Of a stretch of 64,000 nucleotides of DNA, positions 46,733 through 58,299 are shown piece by piece (position 1 is the first letter of the stretch; every line of letters begins with the position of its first letter). Below the pieces are notes generated by a model. The model was not told where the DNA came from, ran no database searches, and worked only from the letters and a program-made list of their open reading frames with translations. The position numbers and the translations under genes were made by a program. The DNA comes from Vicugna pacos (taxonomy: Eukaryota > Chordata > Mammalia > Artiodactyla > Camelidae). Location: contig NC_133023.1 in assembly GCF_048564905.1 (NCBI RefSeq), positions 109,042,812 to 109,106,811 of the forward strand, read 5' to 3'.

Positions 46733-49700
46733 ATGGCAATAAGAACATACCTATTGATAATTATGTTAAATGTCAATGGACTAAATGTTCCAATCAAAAG
46801 ATATACAGTGGTAGATTGGATAATAAAAGCAAGAAATTAAAATATGTTGTATACAAGAAGATCACTTCAGAGTGGAAGACACAAATTGAAAATGATGGGA
46901 TGGATATTTCACACAAATGGAAATGACAAGAAAGTGGGACTAACAACACTCGTATCAGACAAAATAGACTTTAAAACAAAGGCCATAAAGAAAGTCAAAG
47001 AAGGGCATTATATAATGATAAACGGATCAATACAAGAGGAGAATATTATACTCATTAACATATACACACCCAGTATAAGAGCACCTAAATATATAAAACA
47101 AATACTAACAGGCATAACAGGAGATATAGACAATAATACAATAATAGTAGGATAATTTAACACCCCACTGGCATTAATAGATAGATCATCCAGACAGAAA
47201 AAAAATAAGGCAACAGAGGTCCTAAATACCACAAGAAACTAGTTTGACCTAACTGATAACACAATACACTACATCTAAAAAACCCAGAATACACATTCTT
47301 TTCAAGAGTACATGGAACGTTTTTAAGGATAAACCACATCCTAGATTACAAAACAAGCCTCAACAAATTTAAGAGGATAGAAATTATTTCAAGCATCTTT
47401 TCTTAACAAAACAGTAAGAAACTAGAAATCAATCACAGGAAAAATAAATGGGAAAAGAATGAACAAATGGAGAGTAAACAACATGGCACTATAAAACCAA
47501 TGGGTCAATGATGAAATCAAAGAGGAAATCAGAAAATACCACAAGAAAAATAACAATGCAAACAACCTTACAAAATCTTTGGGATGCAGCAAAAGCAGTT
47601 CTAAGAGGAAGTTCATAGCTATACAAGCCTTTCCCAAGAAATAAGAAAAATCTCAAACAATCTAACTTATCACCTAAAAGAGTTAGAAAAAGAAGTATAA
47701 ACAAAACCCAAAGGTAGCAGAAGGAAGGAAATAATAAAGATCAACAGGGAAAATTTTTTAAAAATACAAATCAAATAAATAATAGAAAATATCAATAAAA
47801 CCAAGAGCTGTTTCTTGAAAAGATAAGCAAAATCAACAAACTTCTAGCCAGGCTCACCAAGAAGAAAAGAGAGAGGATCCAATAAACAAAATAAGAAATG
47901 AAGAGGAGACATTACAACCAATACTGCAGATATAAAAAAAAAATAATACTATGAACAATTATATGGCAACAAATTGAATAACCTAAAAGAAATGGACAAG
48001 TTTCTAGGAAGAAACAGTTCACCAAAACTGAATCAAAAAGAAATAGATAATTTGAGGAGACTGATTACTAGAAGTGAAATAGAATCTATAATAAAAAGAC
48101 TCCCTGTAAACAAACATACAGGACTGGATGGCTTCACTGGGGAATTCTACCAAACATACAAAGAAGAACTTATACTTCTCAAACTATTTCAAAAAATTGA
48201 AGAGGAGGGCACATTCCCAAATTCATTCTATGAGACCACCATCACCCTGATAACAAAATCAGACAACAAGACTACAACAAAAGAAAATTACTGGCTAATG
48301 TCTTTGATGAATATAGACTGAAAAATCCTCAACAAAATATGAGCAAATCCAATCCAGCAATGCACAAAAAAGGATAACACACCATGATAAAGTTGAAATC
48401 ACTCTAGGATTGCAAGCACAGTCCAACATACACAAATCAATCTATTTGATAGCACCACATCAACAAAAGGAAGATATAACCCACAGGTCACCGAAGTGGC
48501 TAAGAGGGAACATATCTCAACGTAATAAAGATCATTTACAACAAACTCATAGCCAGCATAATACTCAATGGTGAAAAGCTAAAACCCTTCCCAATAAATT
48601 CAAGAACCAGACAAGGATGTCCACTCTCACCACTTCTATTCAACATACTATTGGAAATCCCAGGCACAGCAATTAGGCAAGAAAAAGAAATAAAAGAATT
48701 CCATCCACATTTGAAGGGAAGATGTAAAACTGTCACTATTTAAAAATGGCATGATACTCTATATAGAGAACCCTAAGGTCTCCACATTAAACTATTATGA
48801 TTAATAAATGAATTCAGCAAGGTAGCAGGTTATAAGGCTAATATACAGAAATCTATTGCATTCCTTTACACTAATAATGAAATATCAGAAAGAGAAAGAA
48901 AAACAATCCCATTTAAAATCATGTCAAAAAATAAAATAAAATACCTAGGAATAAACTTAACCAAGGAGGTGAAAGACCTATACACTGAAAACTGCAAGAC
49001 ATTTATAAAGGAAAATGAAGATGATTCAAAGAAATGGAAGAAGGATATCCCATGTTCTTGGACTGGAAAAATTAGTATTGTTAAAATAGCCATATTACCC
49101 AAAGCAATCTACAGATTTAATTCAATCTCTACCAAAATGCCCATGATATTTTTTTTAACAAAACTAGAACAAATAATCCTAAAATTTATATGGAATCACA
49201 AGACTCTGAATTGCCAAAGCATTCCTGAGGAAAAAGAAGAAAGCTAGAAGTATAACTGTTCCAGACTTCAGACTATGCCACAAAGCTTCAGTAATCAAAA
49301 CAGTATGGTACCAACACAAAAACAGATATATAGATCAATGGAACAGAATAGAGAACCCAGAAATAAAACCACACACCTATAGTCAATCTGCAACAAAGGA
49401 GGCAAGAATATAAGATGGAGAAAAGAAAGTCTCTTCAACAAGTGGTGTTATCAAAACTGGACAGCTACATGTAAACCAATGAAACTAGAACATTCCCTCA
49501 CACCATATACAAAAATAAACTCAAAATGGCTTAAAGACCTAAATTGAAGATATAACACCATAAAACTCCTAGAACAGAACATAGGCAAAACAATCTTTGC
49601 CATAAATCATAGTAATATTTTCTTAGATCAGTCTCCCAAGGCAAAAGAAATAAAAGCAAAAATAAACAAATGGGACCTAATTAAATTAGAAGCTTTGTAC

Positions 49701-50512
49701 GGCAAGGGAAACCATGAACAAAATTAAAATGCAACCTACAGAATGGGAGAAAATGTTTGCAAACAATGCTACCAACAAGAGGTTAATTTTCAAAATATAA
49801 AAACTACTCATACAGCTCAATATCAAAAAAACAACCCAATAAACAAATAAGAAGACCTAAATCGACATTTTTCCAAAGAAAATATACAGATGGCAAACAG
49901 GCACATGAAAAGATGCTCAATAACACTAATTATTAGAGAAATGCAAACCCAAACCCCAATGAGGTATTACCTCACACTGGTCAAAATGACTATCATCAAA
50001 AAGTCTACAAATCATAAATGCTGGGGAGGGTGTGGAGAAAAAGGAACCCTCATATGCTGCTGGTGCAAATGTAAATTGGTGTAGCCACTATGGAGAATAG
50101 TATGGAGGTTCCTTAAAAAAATTAAAAACAGAGTTACCATATGATCCAACAATCCCCCTGCTGGGCATACATCTGGAGAAAACACTAATTAGACAAGATA
50201 CAGGCACCCCAAAGCTCACAGCAGTATTATTTACAGTAGCCAAGGCAAGGAAACAAGCCACATGCTCAATAACACTAATAAGTATCATTATCCATCAACA
50301 GACAAATGGATAAAGAAGAAGAAAAGGTGGAATATATATGTACACACACATATTTATACATACATACACACAACGGAATATTACTCAGCCATAAAAAGAA
50401 TGAAATATTGTCATTTGCAGCAATATGGATGGACCTAGAGTATGTTATACTTAGTGAAGTAAGTCATACAAAAACAAATACTATATGATATCACTTATAT
50501 GTGAAATCTAAA
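46733..50512 (+). pseudogene. L1 ORF2 (endonuclease and reverse transcriptase), full-length but inactivated
   Basis: ORF2 normally nicks the target DNA and reverse-transcribes L1 RNA. The ATG at 46,733 gives MAIRTYLLIIMLNVNGLNVP, the usual start of the endonuclease domain. Further endonuclease text is open at 46,844-47,155 (NIYTPSIRAPKYIKQIL). RT motifs follow at 47,974-48,321 ([12 protein letters not shown], then [10 protein letters not shown] for the usual FRPISLMNID). The catalytic FADD box reads FKNG at 48,739-48,750. [14 protein letters not shown] lies at 48,945, and the Cys-rich C-terminus follows at 49,890-50,084. Several stops and frame changes interrupt it. Confidence 0.9.
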
Positions 50513-50899
50513 AAATACTACAAATGAATCTATATACGAAACAGAAAGATCCATAGACATAGAAAACAAACTTGGTTACCAAAGGGGAAGGGGAGGTGGG
50601 AAATAAATTAGGAGTTTGGGATTAACAGACACAAACTACTGTACATAAAATAGGTAAGCAATAAGGATTATACCTATTGTACAGAGAATTATATTCAATA
50701 TCTTGTAATAACCTACAATGGAATATAGTCAGAAAAATAAATAAATATCTGAATCACCATGCTGTATACCTGAAACTAACACAATATTGTAAAGCAACTA
50801 TACTTCAAATAAAAGTAGTTTTTCATAAAATGAGAATTTTCCAAATATATAAAAGTTTAAAAATAAAGTTTAAAAAAATCAACAATCTCTCCAAATTAA

Positions 50900-52095
50900 A
50901 CAAAAGCAGTTAAATAACAAAAATAACATAAATTAAGGATACAAAAAATCATATAAACAAATCAACAAAGCTAAATTTTTAAAATATACTAACAGTAAGA
51001 AACCCCTGGCAGTTTAATGGAGAAAAAATGAGTACAGAGACACAAAAAAACCTAGTAATTATATATTGGACAGAAACGTTAAGTACAGAGTTCACAAATA
51101 CCAAGTGGTTACACAGCTAAAATGAGAGGAAAATACAGTACACTCAATGGGAGAAGATGGTGCCTTCTATATAACTAAAAAGTATCATTATCCATGATAT
51201 ATAAAGTATTTCTACAAATCAATAAACAACCTAGTAGAGAGAAAAAAGTCAAAAGACTTGAAAAGGCATTTCACAGAATATGGAAAAGAAATGGACAATG
51301 AAATCCTATGAACAGATGCATACACTTATTAGATAACCTGGAAAATGTGTATTAAAATCATATCATTGTACACCCACCAGATAGGCAAAGATTAGAAGTC
51401 TGACACTGATGTTGATTTGTGAGGATGCAGAACCTCTAGACCTGTATTGCAGTGCTTGTCGGAGTGTCAATTATTAGAACCATTTTGAAAACATAACATT
51501 TAACATTATCTAGTAAAGTTGATAATACACATATCATTTGATGTAACAATCCCATTTATAGATATAGACCTCAGAGAAATTCTCATATATAAAGACAATG
51601 TGACATGCAGAAGGATGTGCACAGCAGTGATGCTGGAAACAAAACATTAGAAACAATCACATTTATATCAAAAGCAAAATTGATAAATAAATTGTATTTA
51701 TACAATGGAAAGCAGCATAGCAGTGAAAGTGAAAGACGTGCAGCTCTATGTCTCAATACGTAGTGGGTGAATCTCAAAGTTGAATGAATAAAGCAACTTA
51801 CAGAAGAATACACACAGTTAGATCCTATTTCTACAATTTACATGCCTGAAAAATTAAACAGTATACTGATTTGGGATACATATCCACATGGTAAACTTAA
51901 AATAAATATCAAAGCAATTAAGAGCAATATTTAGGACAGTCATCACCTCAGAGAGGGAAGGAGGCAGAGGAATATGATCAAAGAAGGGTACACAAAGTGA
52001 TTCAAAGGTACTCATAATTTGGCATTTTGTATGCTGCAAACAGTGCTTTTTAGATTTTTTTCATCAATTATAAGTAATAAAATGTTTCACACATT
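50900..52095 (+). mobile_element. Old L1 (L1M), ORF2 end and 3' UTR
   Basis: 'caaatcaataaacaacctag' at 51,215, 'gtacacccaccagataggca' at 51,369, 'gttgatttgtgaggatgcag' near 51,411 and 'gtaacaatcccatttataga' at 51,543 lead on. 'gctggaaacaaaacattaga' near 51,631 and 'gacagtcatcacctcagaga' at 51,936 follow. These landmarks are in the order of an old L1 3' half. It is far more diverged than the L1 directly to its left. Similar old L1 sequence at 45,060 suggests the younger L1 inserted into an older L1 block. Confidence 0.82.
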
Positions 52096-53390
52096 TCATA
52101 CTAAAATACAAAGCATTATAAAGTATATTATCTGAAACTGTCCAGAGTTTACTTCAAATTTCTTAATGTTTGGTGAATGCTTTTACTAACAAGTCCATAT
52201 TAAAAGTATACTGGAAAATTAAGAGATTATTGTATGAGTTGATTCTAAAATAACCTTGATTCACCTTCCTTTAGCTAATATGTTCATCTGTTCAGCCTGT
52301 TCAGTAAGATATGTCTGTTACCATACATGAGCTGCTGCTTCCAGGTTGAAAAGGAAGATGACACTGGTAATGCTGTGTTCCACACAACTAGCTATCTACA
52401 TGCCTTTTCCTTTTCATTCTGACCTAAAATGGACATTTCGCTTGAGATGAGTCTCCTTTTTGATTAAGGATAACATGTTATCGTCACAAAGTCACTGAAC
52501 CAGAACTGCTAAGGATCCCACCCTGGAGATGCTAAGTAAAGTTGTATTTATTTGATATGCTCATGTTTTCTCTGCATATTTCAAGGCACTTCCAAATAAC
52601 TACACCAATAATTACTATCTGTTATTAAAAATCCACTTACTCTTTTTTCCCAGTGAGCTGAAATCAGGTTTAAAAGAGATATTATGCAAGAAAAACATCC
52701 CCTAGAAGTTGTTTCTGAAAAATTAACTTTGGTGATTCAGAGATCCTCTGGGATATTAAATTGCAACAATAACCTCCAAAGGCATACCTCTAAATTCCCC
52801 CACTAATACACCTGAAATTAAATCAAGTGAATCATGCTTTCCCTGATAGTTATATTATTTTAGTAAGGTTAATCTTTAAGTAGAAAAAATTAGTGGTTAT
52901 TGTTGGTACTATCATTCCTATAAAATAATCATTTTCAGGACTTGAACATGGGCAATGCCATTTTTTAAAAATCCAGTCCAATTTAAAAATGGTATTTCTG
53001 ATATTTCTCCACAGAGTAAAATAAAGTGACATTCTTTTAAAAAAATCTAAATATCAAATAAAGAAGTCCAGTTTCCAATCTGTTATAAATCTGAAACTAA
53101 CTTAGCAGGAAACAAGAAGTCCAAGATCGCAATGTAGGGAGGGAAAGAAAAGAAATTGCTAATAGGAGTAAATTAGAGAAAGAAAGTAGTCATATTCTTC
53201 AAGACTCCTGCCACCTGCTAATCAGGCTGTTGAAGAATTTCAGCTCTCTCTCAAGGAGTGCTTTCTCCTTAATGTCTAAAATTTTGTCTCCCATCCCATC
53301 TGCATCTTATAACTTCATTCAGCATGTTTAGGGACATAAACATCATGTATATCTTACAGCTTGTTATTGTATCGTGCTGATATTCAAAAT
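52096..53390. other. Unassigned sequence
   Basis: No gene or repeat is recognised. Composition is AT-rich but less A-biased than the L1 stretches around it, so it may be largely unique sequence. Confidence 0.4.
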
Positions 53391-53394
53391 CAAT

Positions 53395-53640
53395 CTTATC
53401 TTTGGTGATAGAAATCAGAATAGTATTTGCATGGTGATGGAGGGTAGCAGGGCAAGGTTATTGACTGGAAATATTTGTGAGGGACCTTTCTGGGGTAATG
53501 GATATGTTTGTTCTTTATTTGATCTGAGTGAGAGTAAGACATGCATACTTATAAAAATTAATTGATCTATATACTTAAGATTTTATTTCACTCTACGTAA
53601 ATTTTACCTCAGTAAAGTATTAGTAAAAAAGAGAAAATAA
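53395..53640 (+). mobile_element. Old L1 3' UTR
   Basis: 'atcagaatagtatttgcatg' at 53,414, 'gggacctttctggggtaatg' near 53,481 with 'gatatgtttgttctttattt', then 'atacttaagattttatttca' and 'tttacctcagtaaagtatta' match the L1M 3' UTR (agaatagtggttgcc, cttcctggggtgatgg, tatacctcaataaag). Confidence 0.85.
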
Positions 53641-53664
53641 ATTAGAGTATCTTGATTCACAGTT

Positions 53665-54087
53665 TCCCATTATATTTAGGATAAAATCCAAATATCTTAC
53701 CAGGGTTTGTGGAATTCTAGGCAATCTTGTTCCTATGTCTCTTCCATCTTTCTTCCTTTTTCCTTTGCTTACTTTGCTTTTGCCATGTGGTTCTTGCTGT
53801 TCTTTAAAATTTCACACCAGGCCTATTTACCTATCTTGGGGTCTTTCTATTTGCTGTTCATTCTTTCTGGAACCCTTTCCTTCCAGATAATTGCATGATC
53901 TGACTCCCTCATTTCACTGAGGTTTCTGAGCAAAGTCACCTTCTCATAGAGGTCTTTCCTAGCCACTCTCCCCTTAGAGTACTTTATTTTTTATACCATG
54001 TGTTGGTATCCCACATTATATATTCATTTGTTTATTGTTTATTGTCTCCACTGTCGTTGTTAAGATTAGGCCAATTGATACAGAAGC
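53665..54087 (+). mobile_element. L2 LINE, 3' portion
   Basis: 'ttaggataaaatccaaatat' at 53,677, 'ttctttctggaaccctttcc' near 53,861, 'gagcaaagtcaccttctcat' at 53,929 and 'gaggtctttcctagccactc' are L2 landmarks in order. The end of the element is cut by the L1 at 54,099. Confidence 0.85.
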
Positions 54088-54098
54088 AGACCCAAACA

Positions 54099-54848
54099 AA
54101 AAGGGAACCCTCCTACACTGTTGGTGGGACTGTGAACTGATGCAGCCACTATGGAAAACAGTGCTGAGGTTTCTTAAAAAACTAAAAAAGAGCTACCATA
54201 TTATCCAGCAATCTCATTCCTGGACACATATCCAGAAAAGATGAAAACTCTAATTCAAAAAGATCCATGCACCCCCAATGTTCATAGCAGCACTATTTAC
54301 AATAGTCAAAATGTAGGAAAAACCCAAGTCCCCATCAACAGAACAAATAATGTGCGCACACACACATACAATGGAATATTACTCAGTCATAAAAAGAATG
54401 AAATATTGCCATTTGCAGCAACATGGATGGACCTAGAGAATATCATACTAAATGAAGTAAGGCAGAGAAAGACAAATATTGTATGGTATCACTTATATGT
54501 GGAATCTAAAAATGATACGAATGAATCTATATATAAAAGAGAAAGACTCACAGACGTAAAAAACAAATTTAGGGTTACCAAAGGGGAAAAGGGGAGAGGG
54601 ATAAATTAGGAGTTTGGGATTAATAGATACAAACTACAATACATAAAATAGTTAAGTAACAAGGATTTACTGTATAGCACAGGGAAATATATTCAGTATC
54701 TCATAATAACCTATAATGGAAAAATAATCTGAAAAAACACACTTAAGTATCATTTTGCTATACACCTGAAACTAACACAATATTGTATATCAATTATATG
54801 TCAATTAAAAACTGAAGTGAATAAAATTTTTAAAATTTAAAAAGAAAT
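54099..54848 (+). mobile_element. 5'-truncated artiodactyl-type L1 with target duplication
   Basis: Starts within the ORF2 C-terminal region ('gggaaccctcctacactgtt' at 54,103) and runs to the L1 3' end ('cctgaaactaacacaatatt' at 54,766, then an A-rich tail). It is flanked by agacccaaaca at 54,088-54,098 and agacctaaaca at 54,849-54,859, an 11-bp duplication with one difference. It inserted into an L2. A short CA run interrupts the ORF2 end near 54,355. ORF2 coding is broken. Confidence 0.95.
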
Positions 54849-54859
54849 AGACCTAAACA

Positions 54860-55220
54860 TGTGATGTTTCAATAGAACTTTATTTCTGGTTCACTGGCTG
54901 TTTAGATTTCACTGTTGGCTCATCTCTCTTCAGGGGCACCTTCCGTCTTCTTGATTTATAATCCCATAGAACCTCATTGTCTTCTGCGTCCAGCTGGGGA
55001 TGCAGCTGGATGCATCAAAGAAAGAGCATGTGGGAGAACACATGGATGATTTTTATTGACCAGACCTCAGTTTGTCACACTTCACTTTTACTTACACACT
55101 CTGTTGGATACAATTGTCATATGTCCATCCAAATACAAGGCAGATTGGAAAATATTGTCTAGATATATGCCAGAAAGAATAGAAAATGGTGATCAACTAG
55201 CAGTTTCACCACATTATTTC
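54860..55220. other. Unassigned sequence
   Basis: Sequence to the right of the inserted L1 should continue the interrupted L2, but I do not recognise L2 there, which may mean the L2 copy ended at the insertion site. No gene evidence. Confidence 0.35.
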
Positions 55221-55224
55221 AATT

Positions 55225-55335
55225 GAAATGCATGTCTCATGATGGCAAGGACCTTGCACGCTGCAGTATGCTTAACACCTAAAACAGTGATAGTACATAT
55301 CATCATTTAATAAATATTTTCTGAGTGGATGAATA
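55225..55335 (+). mobile_element. L2 LINE, 3' tail
   Basis: 'catgatggcaaggaccttgc' followed by 'cacctaaaacagtgatagta' and 'atttaataaatattttctga' with 'gtggatgaat' matches the L2 3' end. Confidence 0.75.
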
Positions 55336-56880
55336 GATTTCATGAAACAGTATAGTGAGTTACACTGTTTGAAAGGAAGAAGCTCCACATTTACTCAGTT
55401 CCTCTAATTTTGATCACAGATATTGCTGGGATGTGCCATCCACCAATGAGTATCACTATGAGCTCCATGCTACTCCTCTCACTCTACTCACACATCCTCC
55501 CAAATACAGGGAAGAAAATATACATTTCTTATGCCATAGAGCTCAGGTGTACAAACATATATTTCCTTTGTCTATGACTCAAAGCAGCCTATAGTCTGAG
55601 CTTCCATTCCACTTGAAAATAGAAAATATAATCTTAGTCAATTCTAGCTAAACTGATTAATATCCTGTTTGAACCCAGTTAGTGTGGGATTTCTCTCTCC
55701 TCTCTCTTCCTAGTGACATCTTTGTTCCAGGAAGCTTATGTAATGTCATGAAGTTTGGTCCCTAGTTGGCATCTTTTCATACTGCACTCTCTGAGATCAT
55801 CTAGTCTAGTTCTTGTCTGTCGTTACTCCTCCACATTGACATGTGTCAAGGTGTCCTCATTCCCATATGCTCTATGCAGTTTTCCTCTGCAGAATCTTCT
55901 CATTACAAGTGCAAGACCCCTTCAGGTCTGTCAACCTGTTCTTTTTTTTTTTTTCAGCTATCTTCAGGCTTGGAAAAAAATTGGCTTCCTTATACTTATG
56001 TTTTGGATATGAAGAAAACTCAGCAGGACTACTCCAGGGACCGTCTTATCATGCAGTGTTTCTTATCTACTGTTCTCTTGTTGCCTCTCAAGGTTCCAGA
56101 TAAGGAGAACACAGGTCCCCTCTACCCCAGGATTACTGGATTTAGATATTCCATTAGCATGGATGTCTATAACTTGCCTTTCTACACTGTATTTTCCACT
56201 CTTCCCTTCTCCAACTCTCTTATCTCTTTTCCTTCAATCTGTGGAATCTTCATTAAATTTAAGGCAGGATAATATTTTTATACAGCCTTTGCAATTTTTA
56301 TGTTTGTGGTATAAATGCTGTGCCCAAACTCCCTCACACTTTAAATTTTTGAAATGCAAAAATTCTAGCAATTAAAACTTGAAAAAACTGTTTTCATAAA
56401 CTAATGTATCTTTCAAGAACATTTATATTGCAACCTCACTTCCCTAAGGCAGTAAGGGTGGAATGCTATAATCTCCTGGGCAGGGAAACAATATAGTAAA
56501 AGGATATTTGGGGCCAGAGAGATATATATTGCTTAATATTTCCAAATATTATATATCAATAAAAATACACACATACACACATAAAATTATCATGAATAGT
56601 GATATCTTCTTTGATGTAGAAAATAATTCATAAAAATAGAAAAGTACAACCTTTGTGTGTTCATGTTAGTGATTGTGGTGGTCATGCTGGGGTGCTTATG
56701 GGATGACTGTTTGCACATATTGACAGCAGTGAATTCAGATTTTGTAGTGCTTGAAGCATACAATTTTGGGGCCCTCTTTTAAGAAAAATAATATAGAATT
56801 AGAAATACAAAATTCATTATGAAAATTAGCATTTATAATATTAAGAGTGAAAAAGAAGTCAATAGAAATTACAAATCTAA
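55336..56880. other. Unassigned sequence
   Basis: The 143-codon plus-strand open frame at 55,841-56,272 is the longest in the window. Overlapping frames of 85 and 86 codons are also open there because the sequence is pyrimidine-rich and poor in stops. The predicted peptide is rich in Ser, Leu, Pro and Phe and has no recognised motif. Text at 56,743-56,830 resembles an unnamed old repeat. No gene is supported. Confidence 0.4.
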
Positions 56881-56885
56881 AAAGC

Positions 56886-57450
56886 TGATGGTATCAGGAT
56901 TCTCCAGAGAAACAGTAGGATATACATAGATATTTATGAGGAGATTTATTATAGAAACTGCCTTATACAGTTATGGAAAACAAGAAGCCCTACAATCTGC
57001 CATCTACAAGCTAGAGAACCAGGAAAGACGGTAGTGTAATTCAGTCCAAGTTCCAAGGCCTGAGAATCAGGGGAGCTGATACTTGGCTACCAGTTGAAGG
57101 CCCAGGACCTGACAACTGGGGGAGGGGAGAAGGACCATGGTGTAAATCCAAGTATCCAAACAGCTGGGAACCAGGAGGTCCAGTGTCTGAGGACAAGAGA
57201 AGATGGATGTGCTAGCTCAAGAAGAAAGAGAGAGTTCCTCTTTCCTCTTTCTTGTTGTTCTACCTAGCTTTCTACAGACTAGATGATGCCCACCCACATT
57301 AGTGAAGGTGGATCCCTTTACTCAGTCTACTGACTCAAATGCTAATCTCTTCCAGAAACCACCTTCACAGATACACCCAGATATAATGTTTACTAGCTAC
57401 CTTGGTATCCCTTAGCTGAGTCCAATTGACACATAAAATTAATCATGATA
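56886..57450 (-). mobile_element. Solo MLT1 LTR (ERVL-MaLR)
   Basis: Complement of the MLT1 LTR throughout. 'ggattctccagagaaacagt' lies at 56,897, 'gaggagatttattatagaaa' near 56,939 and 'ggcctgagaatcaggggagc' at 57,057. 'gatgatgcccacccacatta' at 57,282, 'ctactgactcaaatgctaat' near 57,327 and 'ttgacacataaaattaatca' at 57,427 follow. No internal sequence is present. Target duplications are not clear. It is an ancient insertion shared in kind by all placental mammals. Confidence 0.9.
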
Positions 57451-57624
57451 CTGAGAAATAATAAATAACAACTTCAGAAAAAATATTTAAAATTTATATT
57501 AACTGCTTAGTATACCTATTTTATATATTTTTTACCATACTTTTTGGCTGAAAATTGCTTAATAACTTATTTTTTTACACTCCTTGTAGTGCCTAGCAGT
57601 GTCTTTCAAGGCCCAGTACATAGG

Positions 57625-57760
57625 GGGTACTTTAAAAATACGTTTATTAAAGTATAATTCTTTTGGCGTATGAGTTTTGACAAATGTATACTGTCATATA
57701 AATCTCACCAAAATCAACATACAGAATATTTCTTTCATCACAAAAAGTTCTCTCATGCCC
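57625..57760 (-). mobile_element. Old L1 3' UTR, left part, opposite strand
   Basis: 'attcttttggcgtatgagtt' at 57,657 with 'ttgacaaatgtatactgtca' and 'accaaaatcaacatacagaa' fits antisense L1M 3' UTR text. It is interrupted at 57,761 by an LTR and continues at 58,119. Confidence 0.72.
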
Positions 57761-58118
57761 TATCTTAGTCTGTTTGGGCTGCTGTAACAAAATACTACGG
57801 CCTGGTGGCTTATAAACAACATAAATATATTTCCCTCAGCTCTAGATACGGGCATTCCAAGATCAAGTTTCAGGCTAATTCTGTGCTTGGTGAAATCCTA
57901 CTTCCTAGATGGCTGTCTTTTCACAGTAACTTCATATGGTGGAAGAGGCAAGGGCGCCTTCCTGGACGTCTTTTATAAAGGAACTAATTTCATTTATGAA
58001 GGCTCTACCCCCATGATCTAATCATCTATACAATGCCCCACCTCCTAATACCATCACCTTGAGGTATAAGATTTCAATATACAAATTTGAGGGGAATAGA
58101 AGCATTTACATCATAGCA
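57761..58118 (-). mobile_element. Solo LTR of an ERVL-MaLR element (MST/MLT1-like) with target duplication
   Basis: Complement of the MST-type LTR: 'cttagtctgtttgggctgct', 'gcctggtggcttataaacaa' at 57,800, 'atatggtggaagaggcaagg' at 57,934, 'cttttataaaggaactaatt' near 57,968 and 'cacctcctaataccatcacc' near 58,039. It is flanked by perfect 5-bp duplications, tgccc, at 57,756-57,760 and 58,119-58,123, as expected of this class. The full LTR of 358 bp is present with no internal sequence. Confidence 0.93.
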
Positions 58119-58215
58119 TGCCCTTTGAAGCTAAAATCTCCTCTCATTCCTAGTATCTAGCAACCATTTGTATATCTCTGTCTCCATAACAACAAAACCC
58201 ACAACCCCCGGCTCA
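58119..58215 (-). mobile_element. Old L1 3' UTR, right part, opposite strand
   Basis: After the LTR the antisense L1 text resumes: 'ccctttgaagctaaaatctc' and 'ctagcaaccatttgtatatc' at 58,157 with 'tctgtctccataacaac', matching the 'ggcaaccactgatctgtttctgtc' type block. Confidence 0.7.
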
Positions 58216-58299
58216 ACTCCTGACAAGATTGACTCAACATTGCACAGTGTAGACCTAGCAGAGAAATAAGCAAGCCCATTTCCAGGAATAACTTCTATT

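Larger units (their letters stand above)
45886..50831 (+). mobile_element. Artiodactyl-type L1 with its 5' end, complete-length ORF2 and 3' UTR, most of ORF1 missing
   Basis: It begins with the L1 5' terminus ('attaagatggtgaagcagga' at 45,893), as does the L1 at 61,040. After only about 125 bases of 5' UTR the sequence jumps to the C-terminal part of ORF1 (near 46,004). Then come the inter-ORF region, an ORF2 of about 3.8 kb and a 3' UTR ending in 'caactatacttcaaataaaa' near 50,795. Possible target duplications are aagaaattttc and gagaattttc at the two ends. ORF2 has many stops and a changed catalytic box, so the copy is dead. Confidence 0.92.

Noticed and set aside
46844-49247. Open frames with reverse-transcriptase and endonuclease text taken as a functional gene
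   Set aside because: They are pieces of one L1 ORF2 with several stops and a changed catalytic box (FKNG for FADD).
55841-56272. Longest open frame in the window, 143 codons, plus strand
   Set aside because: Two other frames are also open over the same pyrimidine-rich sequence. The peptide has no motif, and there is no promoter, splice or poly(A) context. A chance open frame is the simplest explanation.
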